A DNA stretch of 64,000 bases, taken from contig CM049321.1 in NCBI GenBank assembly GCA_026874595.1, forward strand, positions 49,829,297 to 49,893,296, in the 5' to 3' direction. This DNA is from Sipunculus nudus. Its lineage: Eukaryota; Annelida; Sipuncula; Golfingiida; Sipunculidae. The notes under the pieces were generated by a model. That model worked only from the letters and a program-made list of their open reading frames with translations, ran no database searches and had not been told where the DNA came from. This document shows positions 1-11,300 of the stretch, piece by piece; position 1 is the first letter of the stretch; the number at the start of each line of letters is the position of its first letter. The position numbers were made by a program, and so were the translations under genes.

Positions 1-795
1 TTGGCTGTGTGTTGGGTTTAACGATTTCCTTTATCTGAGCCCCAGGACTATTATTATATTGCTACATTCCTCCACATTTAGCAGGCATTATCACACGATT
101 TCCCCAGATATAATTCTCCGTTAGGCCTTACTTAATTACGAGGTCAATAACAGCTGCATTTATTTTAACACCATGCATTTGTTTAAATGACATCACCGAA
201 ATAACACTGGAAAAGGGAAAACTAGGATAAAATGCTTAAATGTAAAAACAAAAAAGTGGTGATACGCGATATAACTGATAAGGTCAGGTTAGGATCGTAA
301 AATTATAGTTTTACATTATATGGAAACAATATTAATTTTTCGAGGGTTTTTGTGAAAGATTTTGACATCTGGCTCGAGGTAAAACATCCCATAATTCCAC
401 ATGGAGAGGATACTTACTATCACATTTGTAACTGATATTACTCATAACACTCAATTTAAGAGTCATTTGTGATAATTTGCTGCCACATCTCTGTCATTTC
501 CTTTACGTGCTGAATTGCTGCCTGGCGGTTATATAAGCTATTATTAATAATTTACTCCCAAGTAGTAGCTTTTTATTTGTTGTTATTACTTCCCTGCCAT
601 CACCAAGGACATCATTTATAATGGGATAATTTCCTTCAGGAAAATAGAGCCAATAGGACGCTACCCTATGCTGGAATAAAATGTTCGTTTGACATGACGT
701 ATCTGTCAATTCAGTCTCTCCGTTCCTGTTCATAGTCTGTTATCCATCGTAATAAAGACAGTTCCTTTTTGTATCCAGCGAAGCTAATTTAACAT

Positions 796-844
<49 letters not shown>

Positions 845-1054
845 CCAGCAAAAACGAAGGTACATGGTAATATCCTTAATGAGGTTTCACTACTAAAACA
901 TTTATTATTTGGAAAAAGAAAGTTTCTGTGTTTAAAAAAAAAAATCATATATAATGATTTCGGGAGAAGGCACTGCCTCTGAAAAATTCACGGGTAACAA
1001 ATGAATATACTCCAAACTTAGAATTCCCTTTTTTACTATTCACGTTCCCTTAAA
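1..1054. other. Non-coding, no recognised gene
   Basis: AT-rich sequence without splice-linked or family-like coding content. The only clear structure is the (TA)n tract at 798-841. Confidence 0.5.
798..841. repeat. (TA)n microsatellite
   Basis: About 22 uninterrupted TA units. Confidence 0.95.
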
Positions 1055-1870
1055 TCTCTGTAGTGAGCGTCTGCGATACCTGATCTGGATGAAATGGGTC
1101 TACTGGCGCAGTTAGATTCCCAACATGAGACTGTCCTCGGGGTACATGCCTAGAGTATATCCATAACCTTATCAAACAATGACCTCCCGATTATGGGATA
1201 CAAACTGAAATCCCGATGTCGGAAGTCGTATATCGGATATAACGCTATTAGCACAGAATTAGACTGGTACCCTGCTCTATTATGGGCCTCATCCGAGCAT
1301 AGATATGATTTGCATAGAGCAGCGGTGCCATTATCGAGCGAGGTACCAGTCTAGCACAGAATAAGCATTGCAGTGGTTTACAGATGGGCAGTAATTTGAG
1401 AAGAGCTGTGGTGGAAAAGTGGGGGCTTTAGAACTGTGATTGCATAGTTTTTGGTTTATTACCCTGTCTGGCCGTCCTGTTTGTTAATATCCCACGAAAA
1501 AGCCATGTTTTCACATACCTTTTCTGCAAATTAGTGTAAAATGTTGTTGTCCACAGATATTGATTAACTTTTCAGTGATTCCTATTAAAAACAATCTTAT
1601 AAAGCCTTTGTTATGGGTGTCAGAGCTTATTTATCAACGAACTGATAGTTTACACGGTACATGAGCGAATACTGACAAACAGAAATGCCACATAAGCTTA
1701 GATGATGGTTTGCATTTGTGCGGACAAAACAGCATGCTTGCGTTGGGATAGGCGTTTTTTACGTTTATAAAATGTTCAAAGGATTACCTTCATCCTCATT
1801 AAACAGACAGCGCAATCTCCAGGCTATGGCCTTTATACCTTTTAAAATGTTTTGTCCTTTCTATATCCAG
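1055..1870 (+). repeat. Dispersed ~0.7-kb repeat, copy 1 (carries a MITE)
   Basis: Shares many blocks with 4298-5005 in the same orientation, for example GTCTACTGGCGCAGTTAGAT, GACTGTCCTCGGGGT, GACCGTCCTG/GGCCGTCCTG near GTTTGTTAATAT, and TATTTATCAACGAACTGATA. Scattered substitutions and indels show that the copies are old. Copy 1 is longer because of the insertion at 1260-1353. No open frame is conserved between the copies. Confidence 0.9.
1260..1353. mobile_element. 94-bp MITE with 9-bp target duplication
   Basis: Starts TAGACTGGTACC and ends GGTACCAGTCTA, a perfect 12-bp inverted repeat that extends imperfectly to about 26 bp. It is flanked on both sides by GCACAGAAT (1251-1259 and 1354-1362). 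The related repeat at 4298-5005 has the unoccupied site (GCATACAAT near 4516), so the insertion is directly visible. A 9-bp duplication fits MULE- or Merlin-like transposition; the family is not proven. Confidence 0.85.
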
Positions 1871-2852
1871 GTATCCCTCACCAATGCTGATGTTGTCATT
1901 GTTACTTACCAACCACTTTAATAAACACGTCCCATTATTCATTGGATGATAATGATGATGTTTATCAATTTTATTTTTGAATAAAAACTGTTGTTCAAGC
2001 AGGCACATTTCTCTACAAACTCTATCTATATAGATTTGATTTTGTCGTGATTTTATAAGAAAAGCAATCAATTATTTAACATTAAGAAGTCAAAACATTT
2101 CTTCAACCTTAAATATAAATAATTCAATCCCGATAACTGTATATATTTAGCACTGTTTCCTAGACCAGCAATCAAACTAATTGTAACTGTAACATTTTCC
2201 TCACAAAAAAATGTAATTTTCTAAATTCGTTAAATTAACAAATCCGCTATGTTACAAACGAGGCCCCGTGTGCGCACATTTTCAAAGGGCATCTCTGATA
2301 TAGATACATTTTTTAGAAAACGAAACCCTTTCTAACAGTGAATAAACATGGTTTTAGGCGTATTATAAATGGTGTTTGCAGTAATTCCCCTCTTCTTGTT
2401 ACACACAGTTTTACGACAAATTGCCCCTTGAGAACAACATCTTTACATTCAAAGATGCTTTGAAACTGTATTCCACATAAATAAACATAGATCAACAGGA
2501 ATTATCTAAAAAAAACTAATTTTGTCAAGGGATTTTGCATTATTAGTTTGTCTGCTAAACAGATTTTTTGTCAAAAGCAATCCATAGCTGGATATGTTTT
2601 TTTTTATTCACTTAAAACTAATAACGTTCGTCATAGATTTCCCTCTGTCAGTGAAATCCTACCAACAAAGCATGCTTTATAGAAGCTCTTAAGCTGTAGC
2701 TTGGGAGTAAATGGGAAAATCAAATGTCTATTTTCTCTGCCAACGCATGCATTTTAAAAACTTGCAGTATATCCACAATTACGATACACGACCTGTAACA
2801 TTCAGTTTTTAGTGTGTACATAAAATGAAAGCCCCTATGAGCGGTTTTAAGA
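1871..2852. other. Non-coding, nothing recognised
   Basis: AT-rich; short open frames here show no family motif, transmembrane pattern or codon signal that I can support. Confidence 0.5.
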
Positions 2853-3020
2853 AACTAGGGAGAATAACCCTGTAAGGATGCAGGAAAAACGTACTCCGAG
2901 CATAGCGTCAAAAGAGTAGCTATCTAGGAAGAGAGATTGGTTGCATGGGGACGTGTATCTGCAAAGTTCGGTGAGGGATAACTTTTCTTTTGGTCACGCC
3001 CAAATCCTTAAACTAGGGTA
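2853..3020 (+). repeat. Dispersed repeat fragment related to 58800-59345
   Basis: Shares ordered pieces with two tracts near 59 kb: AAGAAACTAGG, a short stretch around ACTCCGAG, GGGGAC.TGTAT.. GGCAAA-like sequence, and AATAACTTTT followed by a (G/C)CCCAAATCC-like end. It is degenerate and non-coding here. Confidence 0.5.
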
Positions 3021-3104
3021 GGGTAATCCCTTGTCCATTGTCACGAATAAAATCTTTGTTTTTTTTGTTTCCGCAAGCGATATTGACAGAGATTATCAGT
3101 GATC

Positions 3105-3245
3105 TTTGACTCAGAGACCGGATTTGAATTCGACTCCAGATTAAGTCGACTTTTTAGGGACTCGGACTTAGATACGAGGTCCTGGACTCGGACTTATACT
3201 CTGACTTAGAGGTAAGGACTCGAGAAATCCGACCATGTCCATCTC
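3105..3245 (+). repeat. Degenerate GACTCGGACTT array
   Basis: Several copies of GGACTCGGACTTA-like units with decayed spacers (CTCGGACTTAGATACGAGG, then TGGACTCGGACTTATA). Related to arrays at 3750-3890, 26140-26640 and 43296-43625. Confidence 0.6.
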
Positions 3246-3354
3246 GGATTCAGTAGAGAAATGAAATGCTCTTTCAAATGGCACGAAGAGTTATATATAT
3301 ATGCTGACTATTAACCGTTTATGAGAAAAAAATGCTTATATTACCAAACTTTAG

Positions 3355-3705
3355 CTTTTTAATTAAACATTTAAGCAAGGTGGGGATGGCAAATTTAATC
3401 ATTCCCCAACAAAGAGTAATATTAATATATTGAAACAGAAATATATTAAAAATAAAATTATAGACTTCGGTTCCTTTTCTAAGATGACGATAAATTTACA
3501 TCTGTACCTGGTTTAAGATTTGCACATGATGAAAACACAAAACCATATATTTTTAAAACCTTATACTTATTGCAATCTATTTTAAATGTGTCACACAGAC
3601 GATAAAAGGTATATATATATGTTTGCTCCCACATTTGATTACCCTCCCGAGCCTGCGAGCAACCCCCCCCCCCCCCCCAAGAGATGATTTGACGCCACTG
3701 AACAC
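3355..3705 (-). repeat. G-tract dispersed repeat, copy 1 (minus)
   Basis: On the minus strand it begins with GGCGTCAAAT followed by a run of about 17 G, then GGAGGGTAATCAAA, GAACCGAAGTCTATAATT, and ends TTGCCATCCCCACC. The same order occurs at 11041-11300, 13430-13690 and 15640-15890. Confidence 0.65.
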
Positions 3706-3749
3706 AGACTAATGTCATGTTCCACCGATTCAATGTCTTTGAATACGGA

Positions 3750-3890
3750 GATTTGCAATGGACTTTGACTCTGACTAGGGGTTCGAAATTCCTTGGATTC
3801 CAAGAGGACGAATTAGGACTCGAACCTGAAGTTCCCTGACAAGAACTCAGGCTCGGACTTACGTCGCCCCGACTAGGACTTGTAAACTCA
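3750..3890 (+). repeat. Degenerate GACTCGGACTT array, second block
   Basis: GGACTTTGACTCTGACTAGG, GAATTAGGACTCGAACCTGA, CTCAGGCTCGGACTTACG and CGACTAGGACTTG follow one another. With 3105-3245 it flanks the G-tract repeat, which may have inserted into one older array. Confidence 0.55.
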
Positions 3891-4297
3891 ACCGCATCAC
3901 CGAAGATTACGTGGTCACCCTCGCCTTTGACGGTCCGTGTGTTAGTTAATTATTGCTGATAAATACTCTCTTCTCCCCTGAAATTATAATTCTGAATTTC
4001 TTACGTGCATTGATTCTTGATTTATCTTATTTTGTTTATATACCCCTGCTAGGGCTTTAGTATTTATGTTTTACACAGGAATGCATAAAGTAAAAGTGAT
4101 TCAATGTATCGATAGACGTAACTCATTGCCAGTCCGTCAGAAAGTCGTAAACCAGTTATATGGTTAGCAGTTAGGGGGCTTTGCTTGTTTGGGCTTTGCG
4201 CCATAGCAAGTGTGATGGCTATATTACAGGCTTAACCACTGCGTCGACTGGGTCAGTTTATTTATTTTTTTTTTTGGGGGGGGGGGGGGGATTATCG

Positions 4298-5005
4298 GTA
4301 TTTAGCGTCTGAGATTCCTGATTTGATGAAACGGGTCTACTGGCGCAGTTAGATTCCTTACTGGAGACTGTCCTCGGGGTGCCAGAGGACATCCCAGAGT
4401 ATTTCGATACCCTTATCAAACAAGAACCTCCCGTTTATGGGGCAGCCATTTCGGCTACAAACTGAATCCAGGATTTTCGAAGTCGTATGTCGGAATAAGG
4501 GATATATCGCTTTTAGCATACAATAAGTATTAAAGTGGTTAACAGACTAAATAGGCAGTAATTTATGAAGAGCTGTGGTCGAAAAGCTTGGACTTTAGAA
4601 CTGTGATCGCAATGTTTTTAGTTTAGTACCCTGTCTGACCGTCCTGTTTGTTAATATTCCACGACAAAAGCCAGCTTTTCACAAACCTTTTCTGCAAATT
4701 AGTGTAAAATGTGGTTGTCTACACATATTGATGTTTTCAGAGTTTTTTTTCAGAAAAAAATTCTTATAGAACCTCTCTGATGGATGTCTGAGCTTATTTA
4801 TCAACGAACTGATAGTCAATAAGGTACATGAGCGAATACTGACAAAGAGAAATCCCGCATAAGCTATGATGATGGTTTGCATTTTACGGACGAAACGGCA
4901 TGTTTGTAGTGGGATCGGCTTTTTTCTATAAATTGTTCAAATGATTATCGTTTACCTTTATCTTATTAGATAAATAGGCCCCTTTAAAATGTCCTTTCTA
5001 CGCAT
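4298..5005 (+). repeat. Dispersed ~0.7-kb repeat, copy 2 (empty MITE site)
   Basis: Direct counterpart of 1055-1870 about 3.2 kb away. It is preceded by a T run and a run of about 14 G at 4277-4290. It lacks the 94-bp MITE and so gives the pre-insertion site. It contains a short segment (GTGCCAGAGGACATCCC) missing from copy 1. Confidence 0.9.
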
Positions 5006-5618
5006 GGGAAATGGTTAGTCAGGTAAACATTAGTTGTAGGAATCGGTTTTAAAATTATAATCAATGATTTAAAAATAAGAACAACCAATGATGGATTATT
5101 TATCGGTTATTTAATGTATTACCTTTCTATATTACCCTGTAATTAGGTGTATACTAGTACGCGAAATATATACCCAAATAAATAGTGTGACATGAACATC
5201 GGTAATCATAATGAAACCGCCAATCCTCCAGCATCCACGATCGACTTGCCGTCGGACGAATGTTGGCTGTTCCGTTTGATGCTGTTCGTTACTTCATATA
5301 AGTATATCTCTGGGGAATTAGATTCTTTGCAGGTGATGCATAATCGTTTTAAATCGATAATGCAAAAATGCAATCGATTAAATCGATTTTGAAAGAAGAA
5401 GACCAATCATCAATAAATCGATTAATCAGCAGACCATAGGTAAACATTGACCGAATATCCTTCTTGTCAATAATAAAGCTGTTTGGGTCATCGATTACCA
5501 GAGTCTGAGAAAAGCTGCCAGAATAAACAGCCCCGATAGCACAAGAAAGTCGAAAGCAAAGTGAGAAAGGCAAAGAATATATGAACAGTTTATAACAATA
5601 CATATATATATATATATA
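5006..5618. other. Non-coding, nothing recognised
   Basis: AT-rich; contains short overlapping open frames on both strands around 5192-5639 with no recognisable motif. ATCGATTAAATCGATTTTG near 5370 is a small local palindrome. Confidence 0.4.
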
Positions 5619-5745
5619 CAGTGAAACACCCCGGACCAAGCCGGACTCTCAAGGAACTGGAGGATTTTGTCCATATAAGTGAGTTGTCCTGTTTAGAGGA
5701 GTTTGTCCATACAAGTGAGTTGTCCTGTTTAGAGGAGTTTATATT
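5619..5745 (+). mobile_element. Pogo/Tigger-like terminal fragment with a 36-bp tandem repeat
   Basis: Starts after a TA with CAGTGAAACACCCCGGAC, then CCGGACTCTCAAGGAACTGG, resembling ends of pogo/Tigger-type non-autonomous elements. The block TTTGTCCATAYAAGTGAGTT plus TGTCCTGTTTAGAGGAG is present twice in tandem (5666-5701 and 5702-5737). No matching inverted end was found nearby, so it is probably partial. Confidence 0.5.
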
Positions 5746-6594
5746 ATCTTTTTTTTATACTTAGGCTAGAAATATGTGCTTTTTTCGTATATTGATTGTT
5801 ATTGGTCATTCGATGACTACGTAATATTTGTTTTATATCACATGCAATCTTGCCATGTAAGAATTTCTTTATAATGTATTGCATGACCTTCTGAGTTGAA
5901 TAAACTAAACTAAAAGCATTTTGCGTCAATTCGTCATTGGATGTTTCTGTTATCATATATTTTCATTAAATGTACACCTAATTTGAAACAGGCAGCATAA
6001 ATTTTATTTGAAATTGTTTTCATATAGCTTAAAACTGCACTTGCAATTTAAAAGATATAATCAAAAAAAAAAAGACAAACATCAGCTGGGCCTTGCAAAC
6101 TAATCTTGGCAGTTTAAATTCGACCTACCATGTTTCACCTTCTAAGCAATTAAGAGGCAGTCCATGGATGGTTGCACTAGGCATATTGAAGATTGATTAT
6201 TGACAGCATCCGGACTGCATGAATATTTGTAAAAGGATATAGTGTTCACCACGCATTCGCCATAACAAAGTGCAAACTGTCACAAACTATAATTACGGTT
6301 CCTCGGGCCGGACGCCGAAAACAAAGCTCGAACGGCAGTCTTTGATGATGGTCTTGTCGAATGATAGCTGTTTCAGTTTGAAAGCTTATTTTCTCCTAAT
6401 TGACCTGCCAATCTTAATTGAATATGGTGTTATAATCAACACATTTATAGATATAAACAATTCCGATACTGTATATTTACATATAACATTCCAATGGTTC
6501 ACCAAATTACGCTTGTCCTCGGCTGTCGCTTTGACCAAAATAGGTCATACAAGGTCACGACCTCGGAGCTCCATCACCCGGCAAATATATGAAC

Positions 6595-6790
6595 AAAAAT
6601 AGAACTCGCGATGTCTGTCCGCTTTAGAGGGTCATAATATGCACTTGATATGCTGGCGGGACGGGAAAGTTTGTCAGTTGTCCGGAATAGTGAGTTGTCC
6701 ACTTTGTTCAGTTTACGTTAAACATAATATAGAGGCAAAATTGTAGGGACTGAGATTTATTGTCCGCATTAGTGAGTTGTCCGCCTTAAT
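6595..6790 (+). repeat. AGTGAGTTGTCC-bearing fragment, probably the same pogo-like family
   Basis: Contains GTCCGGAATAGTGAGTTGTC and GTCCGCATTAGTGAGTTGTC, the motif tandemly repeated at 5666-5737 and in the same orientation. It may be another part of one broken element covering about 5.62-6.79 kb. Confidence 0.45.
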
Positions 6791-7280
6791 CAACAAATCA
6801 TATGATAACGAAGTAAAATTTATAAATTACAAATTAAAAAATAAGACCTTTGAATTAGCTACCTTAAATATGTCTCCTTGCGATAAAAGCACCAGCTAGA
6901 TTCGAGGTAAAAAAGGAAAAGTGATCTATTTGGAATGAAAGATAAAAAATCTAATAGGAAATACCGCAAGTCATTTTTTTTACCGACTGGCTATACAGAA
7001 CGTGTAATGTCTACGTGTAAATAAAGATATTCTTTTGTAAGAAATCCTATATGATATGACGAATTGATATGTGATATATTAAAATGGTATAACGCAGAGA
7101 GCTACGTCTGGCGAGCGAATGAGGAAATAGGTGCTACGACACTGTTTGTGATCTCAAACACCGGGACATGTCTGAAACCAATGAAATAAAGATTTATATA
7201 CTTTTTTCTAGTACTACTCCTTTTAAACGTTATTATGATTGCCCAGTATATTAATTAAAAATGATAAGAATATTCAATAT

Positions 7281-7322
7281 AATAATGATAATAATAATAA
7301 TAATAATTAATAAAATAATAGC

Positions 7323-7354
<32 letters not shown>

Positions 7355-7372
7355 GCTATTATCCATAATAAT
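7281..7372. repeat. (AAT)n/(ATT)n inverted microsatellite
   Basis: A run of AAT units is followed within about 20 bases by a run of ATT units, so it can fold on itself. Confidence 0.9.
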
Positions 7373-8580
7373 AATGATAAAACATTAACAAATAAACATG
7401 TGTGCAAAAGAAAATCGAATCTCTAATAAATTAATCTTTACTTGCGGGAAGAACCAACTGAGAATCCACTATGAAATGCATATGTTGGTTAACGCAGGAA
7501 ATAAGGGATGTGCTTAATTAACTTACCATAATAATAACATATTAAACATCAAATATAATTAATAGTTTTTAAACACCAATGTTATCGAATGACGCATTGC
7601 AAGTAACAAGTATTCTTTCGTACTTAACAGATGTATTCATAAATGCCAGGTTTTAATTTCATATCCACATGTAAACGCAAGCGTGACGTTAAAAAGACAA
7701 AACCAGGAATTATATTAAATCCATGTTATAAACAAAGAAGAGCTAGTCAAAGACGGGTGCGGAGTTTATTTATGCATCAAGCCTGCTCTCAAGAGACAGG
7801 TATTGTTATGCCGTCCATTGAACATCGTTGAAACAACATTTCACTGCCGGTCATAAATAGGCCAGAATTGAAACCGCCCAGAGGTGTCTGCAACCTATGA
7901 GCGTCCTCTTTTAAATACAGGAGGACGTCAGTCATGCCTTGCCCGGCAGTGTGGGTTTCATAGTGTATCTAAAAGCATTTAGAGGCTCGCGATCACTCGC
8001 GCTTAGCAGACATAACAGCTTCTCCCCAGAGGCTAGCGTATTAAACTCGGTCTGCGATGGGTTTTCAATTTCATTGATGAAACCTGATATATCTCCCCAT
8101 CATCGAGTTGGTTCGGCGGAATAATTGGTGACCAGTTTTGATTTACACGGAATATTTTAACTGTTTAGGATTCCCGTCTGATGTCGCTTGCTTAGAATTC
8201 CACTCAACTGACTTCAAGAGACAACGAATTTAGGATTTCACAGTAAGGTAATGTTGACATACCAGCGGGAATGTGTCTAGATAAAAAAATATGCGTGAGA
8301 TTTAACAAAATAATTCAAAGCCAGAAATCTATCTTTTGCACAGATATTATACTGGATTATACAAGGATAACAACAGTTCCAATTTCAGCAGGATTTGAGG
8401 CACAGGCTACAGGGGAAAAATCTAACAACTAATGCATTCCAGACTCTTATTTACTGCAGTTTATCTGAAACAAACGGAACACGATGGTGGTATTCTCATC
8501 GATATGAATATTGTATTTGATTTACTTTACTGATTTACTATTTGTTTCGTATACAAACTAGTAAAATCTTATATTGCCTT
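7373..8580. other. Upstream flank of the GPCR gene
   Basis: Probably holds the promoter and any 5' UTR. Short open frames at 7643-7831 and 7939-8124 show no recognisable features. No CpG island is evident. Confidence 0.35.
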
Positions 8581-8610
8581 TAAAATTAAGGATATCGCAG
8601 CAGTAAAATC
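8581..8610 (+). promoter_or_regulatory. Leader just upstream of the GPCR start codon
   Basis: In-frame TAA codons at 8581 and 8587 exclude an N-terminal extension in this frame. TATCGCAG directly before 8601 could be a 3' splice site of a non-coding 5' exon, but nothing else supports that. I see no convincing TATA/initiator pair in 8100-8600. Confidence 0.35.
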
Positions 8611-9472
8611 ATGATTTCATCAAACGATTCGGCAAACGTGACATATCTGCTAATTGAACCGTTGGTATTTGAGTATTCCGTCCTAGCGGTTATATTTACA
8701 GTGGCCGTTGCAGGCAACGCATGTGTAATAGCATTGCTATTGAACCGGAAGCCACGTCAGACGCCGCGTATGCATTTGTTCATTCTTCACCTAAGTATCG
8801 CCGACCTACTTGTCGCCTTCGGATGTATAATGCCACACATGATTGAATACATTCACCCCTTTAACGGAACGGATTTTTGATGCCGTCTCAAAGCCTACGT
8901 TCAATTGCTGGTCCTTTACGTGTCAACATACGTATTATTATCGACTGCGTTTGACCGGTACATGGTCATTTGCCATCCGTTGTCCTCTTGGTATTCGCGA
9001 GTTCGCCCTGGCCGTTGTCTCATTGTGTTGGCTTGGATCAGTTCTTTATTAATGGCCTTGCCGCAAGTTGTAGTTTTCGAGGTAGATTTTGAAAACAGGG
9101 CCCCAATATGTGTGGATATATTCAGAAACAATCTTATGGGATATAAAATCTACACTACCTGTACAACGTTCACATTATTTTTAGGACCCTTGGCGTTTTT
9201 GACGTTTTGTTACGGAAGAATAACATTCGTAGTATGGAACAGATTCAATCACATCGTGAATCGGCAAGAACACCAGAAATCTAGTACCTGTTCACGTCCG
9301 TCCGTATCCATTATGACGTCAACCGGATGCCGAAGTAACGGCTGTAGGATACATAACAGAGCCACCGCTAAAACTGTCAAATTTACCTTTGTGGTGATTA
9401 TAGCAAACACCCTCTGCTGGACGCCATTTTTTGTTGCTCAGTTGTTGTGGGCTTGGCAAGAGAATGTACCGG
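8611..9472 (+). CDS. Vasopressin/oxytocin/conopressin-type GPCR, exon 1 (N-terminus to TM6), with in-frame TGA
   Basis: Class A peptide-hormone receptor, expected in the plasma membrane and, by family, coupled to G proteins. Seen: two N-glycosylation sites (NDS, NVT) in a short N-terminus; TM1 with GN; TM2 with LSIADLL; TM3 with Cys 91 and the motif DRYMVICHP; Trp in TM4; PQ at its end; an ECL2 Cys (PICVDIF); Pro and Tyr of TM5; and TM6 with CWTPFFVAQLLWAW, a strong vasopressin/oxytocin-receptor signature. ATG 8611 is the first ATG after in-frame TAA codons at 8581 and 8587. The exon ends at 9472 before GTAAGT, in phase 1. Codon 90 (8878-8880) is TGA; flanking residues NGTDF and CRLKAYV align with family ECL1/TM3, where relatives usually have Leu or a similar residue. 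The frame is otherwise intact. GnRH/AKH and CCAP/NPSR receptors are less likely because of the TM6 and TM7 motifs. Confidence 0.85.
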
Positions 9473-9489
9473 GTAAGTACTCCTTGAAT

Positions 9490-11040
9490 ACTCCAAACAG
9501 TAGTAAGCCACTAATAATTAAAGAGATATCACATTACCTACACGTTACTAACACATTACTATGAATTGTAGTATACGAACATAACTCAAAACGCCATTAT
9601 GATGCTAAAAACTCACAACTCAGACGTTGTTTTCTCCTTGCTCAGAAGGGTACTCCGCGCATCATTTAACAGAGAAGCTATTGACTGCACAACTGTAACA
9701 AGTTTTAACTAAGCTAGCATTACCTGCAACCACGCCTAGCCACAGAAAACAGGCGGTCATGACGACTGACTGGTAGTATTTGGCATGCAACTAGATGCAC
9801 GAGCGACCACTGTGGTTTTTCCTGATTAATGTTATCATGACCGATTGTAGAGGAATATTGTTACTTGAGAATGAGCAATTAGACTGTCGTAAGAGGTTCG
9901 TAAGATAATCTACGACCACTCGAAGATAATTTACGATTGGCTACGACTACCGATGACCAGCGACCACTAGGGGCTGTATGTCGTACCACCGTTTTGCGAC
10001 CGTATAGGTGACACCTCATGATTGCCGGTCGTATCAATAATCGTTACCTATCGTATCCCAAATTCTGACTGGACCCTAATTCACTGTTCGTAGTGGTATT
10101 CAGGCACTACTATATCTGGTTGTAACACATGCTTTGAAAGACCAATTGGTTTAAGAAGAATGTTAACTGTCAGCAGTACTCGGTATTATAATAATTGTGC
10201 AAAAATATGGCCTGGATGCCAAGAACGTCGCATTTTTATTATATCTGTAAAAAAATTTTTTTTTTTCAAAATGTTAAACAACATTTTCTTATACCGCTAA
10301 CAATTTCCTATTCGATCGACTGTTCCTTCGGTTGGTTCTATGGGTTCATTTTTCATCCTATGTCTTATCAAAGACGGGAGTTAACCAAGAAAGTGATGGA
10401 TATTACTGCCCCGACGCTTTTATGCGCAGACAACAAAATATACTCTACACTCCGTGAGGTTCTTTCTTAATAACCGCCACGAAAAAATACCTGCTTATAT
10501 CAAGAAAGCACTAAAGCAGTCCCTGTAATAGTATAAAAAATACACATGGTCGATTACAGATGGGGCAACCGCTCAGGCATTGACTATTTTTCTGTGCACT
10601 ATTATATTAAAAGTCTTTATTATGAACCGCAGGGGATATTCTATATTTTGGAATAGCCACTTCATGGACACGCAGAATATGACGTTCCCCAAACTTGGAC
10701 ATTCGGACAATTCTGTTGCATGTCAAGGAGTTTCATCGACGACAAAGTGACACAGTATTAGCAGGGGAGAGACAGTTGTCTTGTATATTGGTCATCGAAT
10801 GAGATGGTCCGACAGCATATCGCATTGTGCAACTAGCTCTCAAAAATTTAAACATGAGATACCAGCTCCTTTTGACTTTATTACATCGTGACAGCGGTGC
10901 ATAATTTGTTCGATGGAAGTAGCCACCATTTTATTCATTCTTCTTCGAGCGATCATCCTGCTTAGGGCAACTAGTGAGCATCTACATCCGAATGTAATCA
11001 GGCCAACGAGAGGTGTCTCGTGTCTAAAAGTAGACAATAT
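9490..11040. other. Start of the intron, no gene recognised
   Basis: 9880-10075 is rich in CGACC/TACGA-type words and could be a decayed repeat. 10290-10470 contains a weak TM7/helix-8-like reading frame discussed in the findings. Otherwise unremarkable. Confidence 0.35.
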
Positions 11041-11300
11041 AAGTTGGTTTGATATAGGGTTTAAAAAATAAGGTATGTTTCCAGTGTGTGTTCAAACAAG
11101 GTTTGGAACTATAATGTTTCATAGTAAACAGAGAAAGGCAACTACATTCTATAATTCTAATTATTAATATATTTCATATCCAAATTATAAATTATATTCT
11201 CTGAATATCATGGGGTTACAACATTGACCATCCCCCTCCCCCTCCCATGCCAAACGGTATGAAGATATATTTCCACCACCCCAAATGACGCCCCTGGTTG
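11041..11300 (+). repeat. G-tract dispersed repeat, copy 2
   Basis: Shares the order TAAGGTATGTTTCCA, GGTTTGGAACTATAATGTTT, CATAGTAAACAGAGAAAGG, CTGAATATC, GGTTACAACATTGACCATCC with 13430-13690. The final tract is C-rich. Confidence 0.6.

Noticed and set aside
6270-6602. 110-codon frame near the pogo-like fragment as a transposase
   Set aside because: No DDE or helix-turn-helix pattern is visible.
8878-8880. Selenocysteine reading of the receptor TGA
   Set aside because: The aligned position is not Cys in the family and no SECIS-like element was recognised after the last exon.
8860-8910. Short intron removing the TGA
   Set aside because: Homology is continuous codon by codon across the stop and there is no plausible GT-AG pair.
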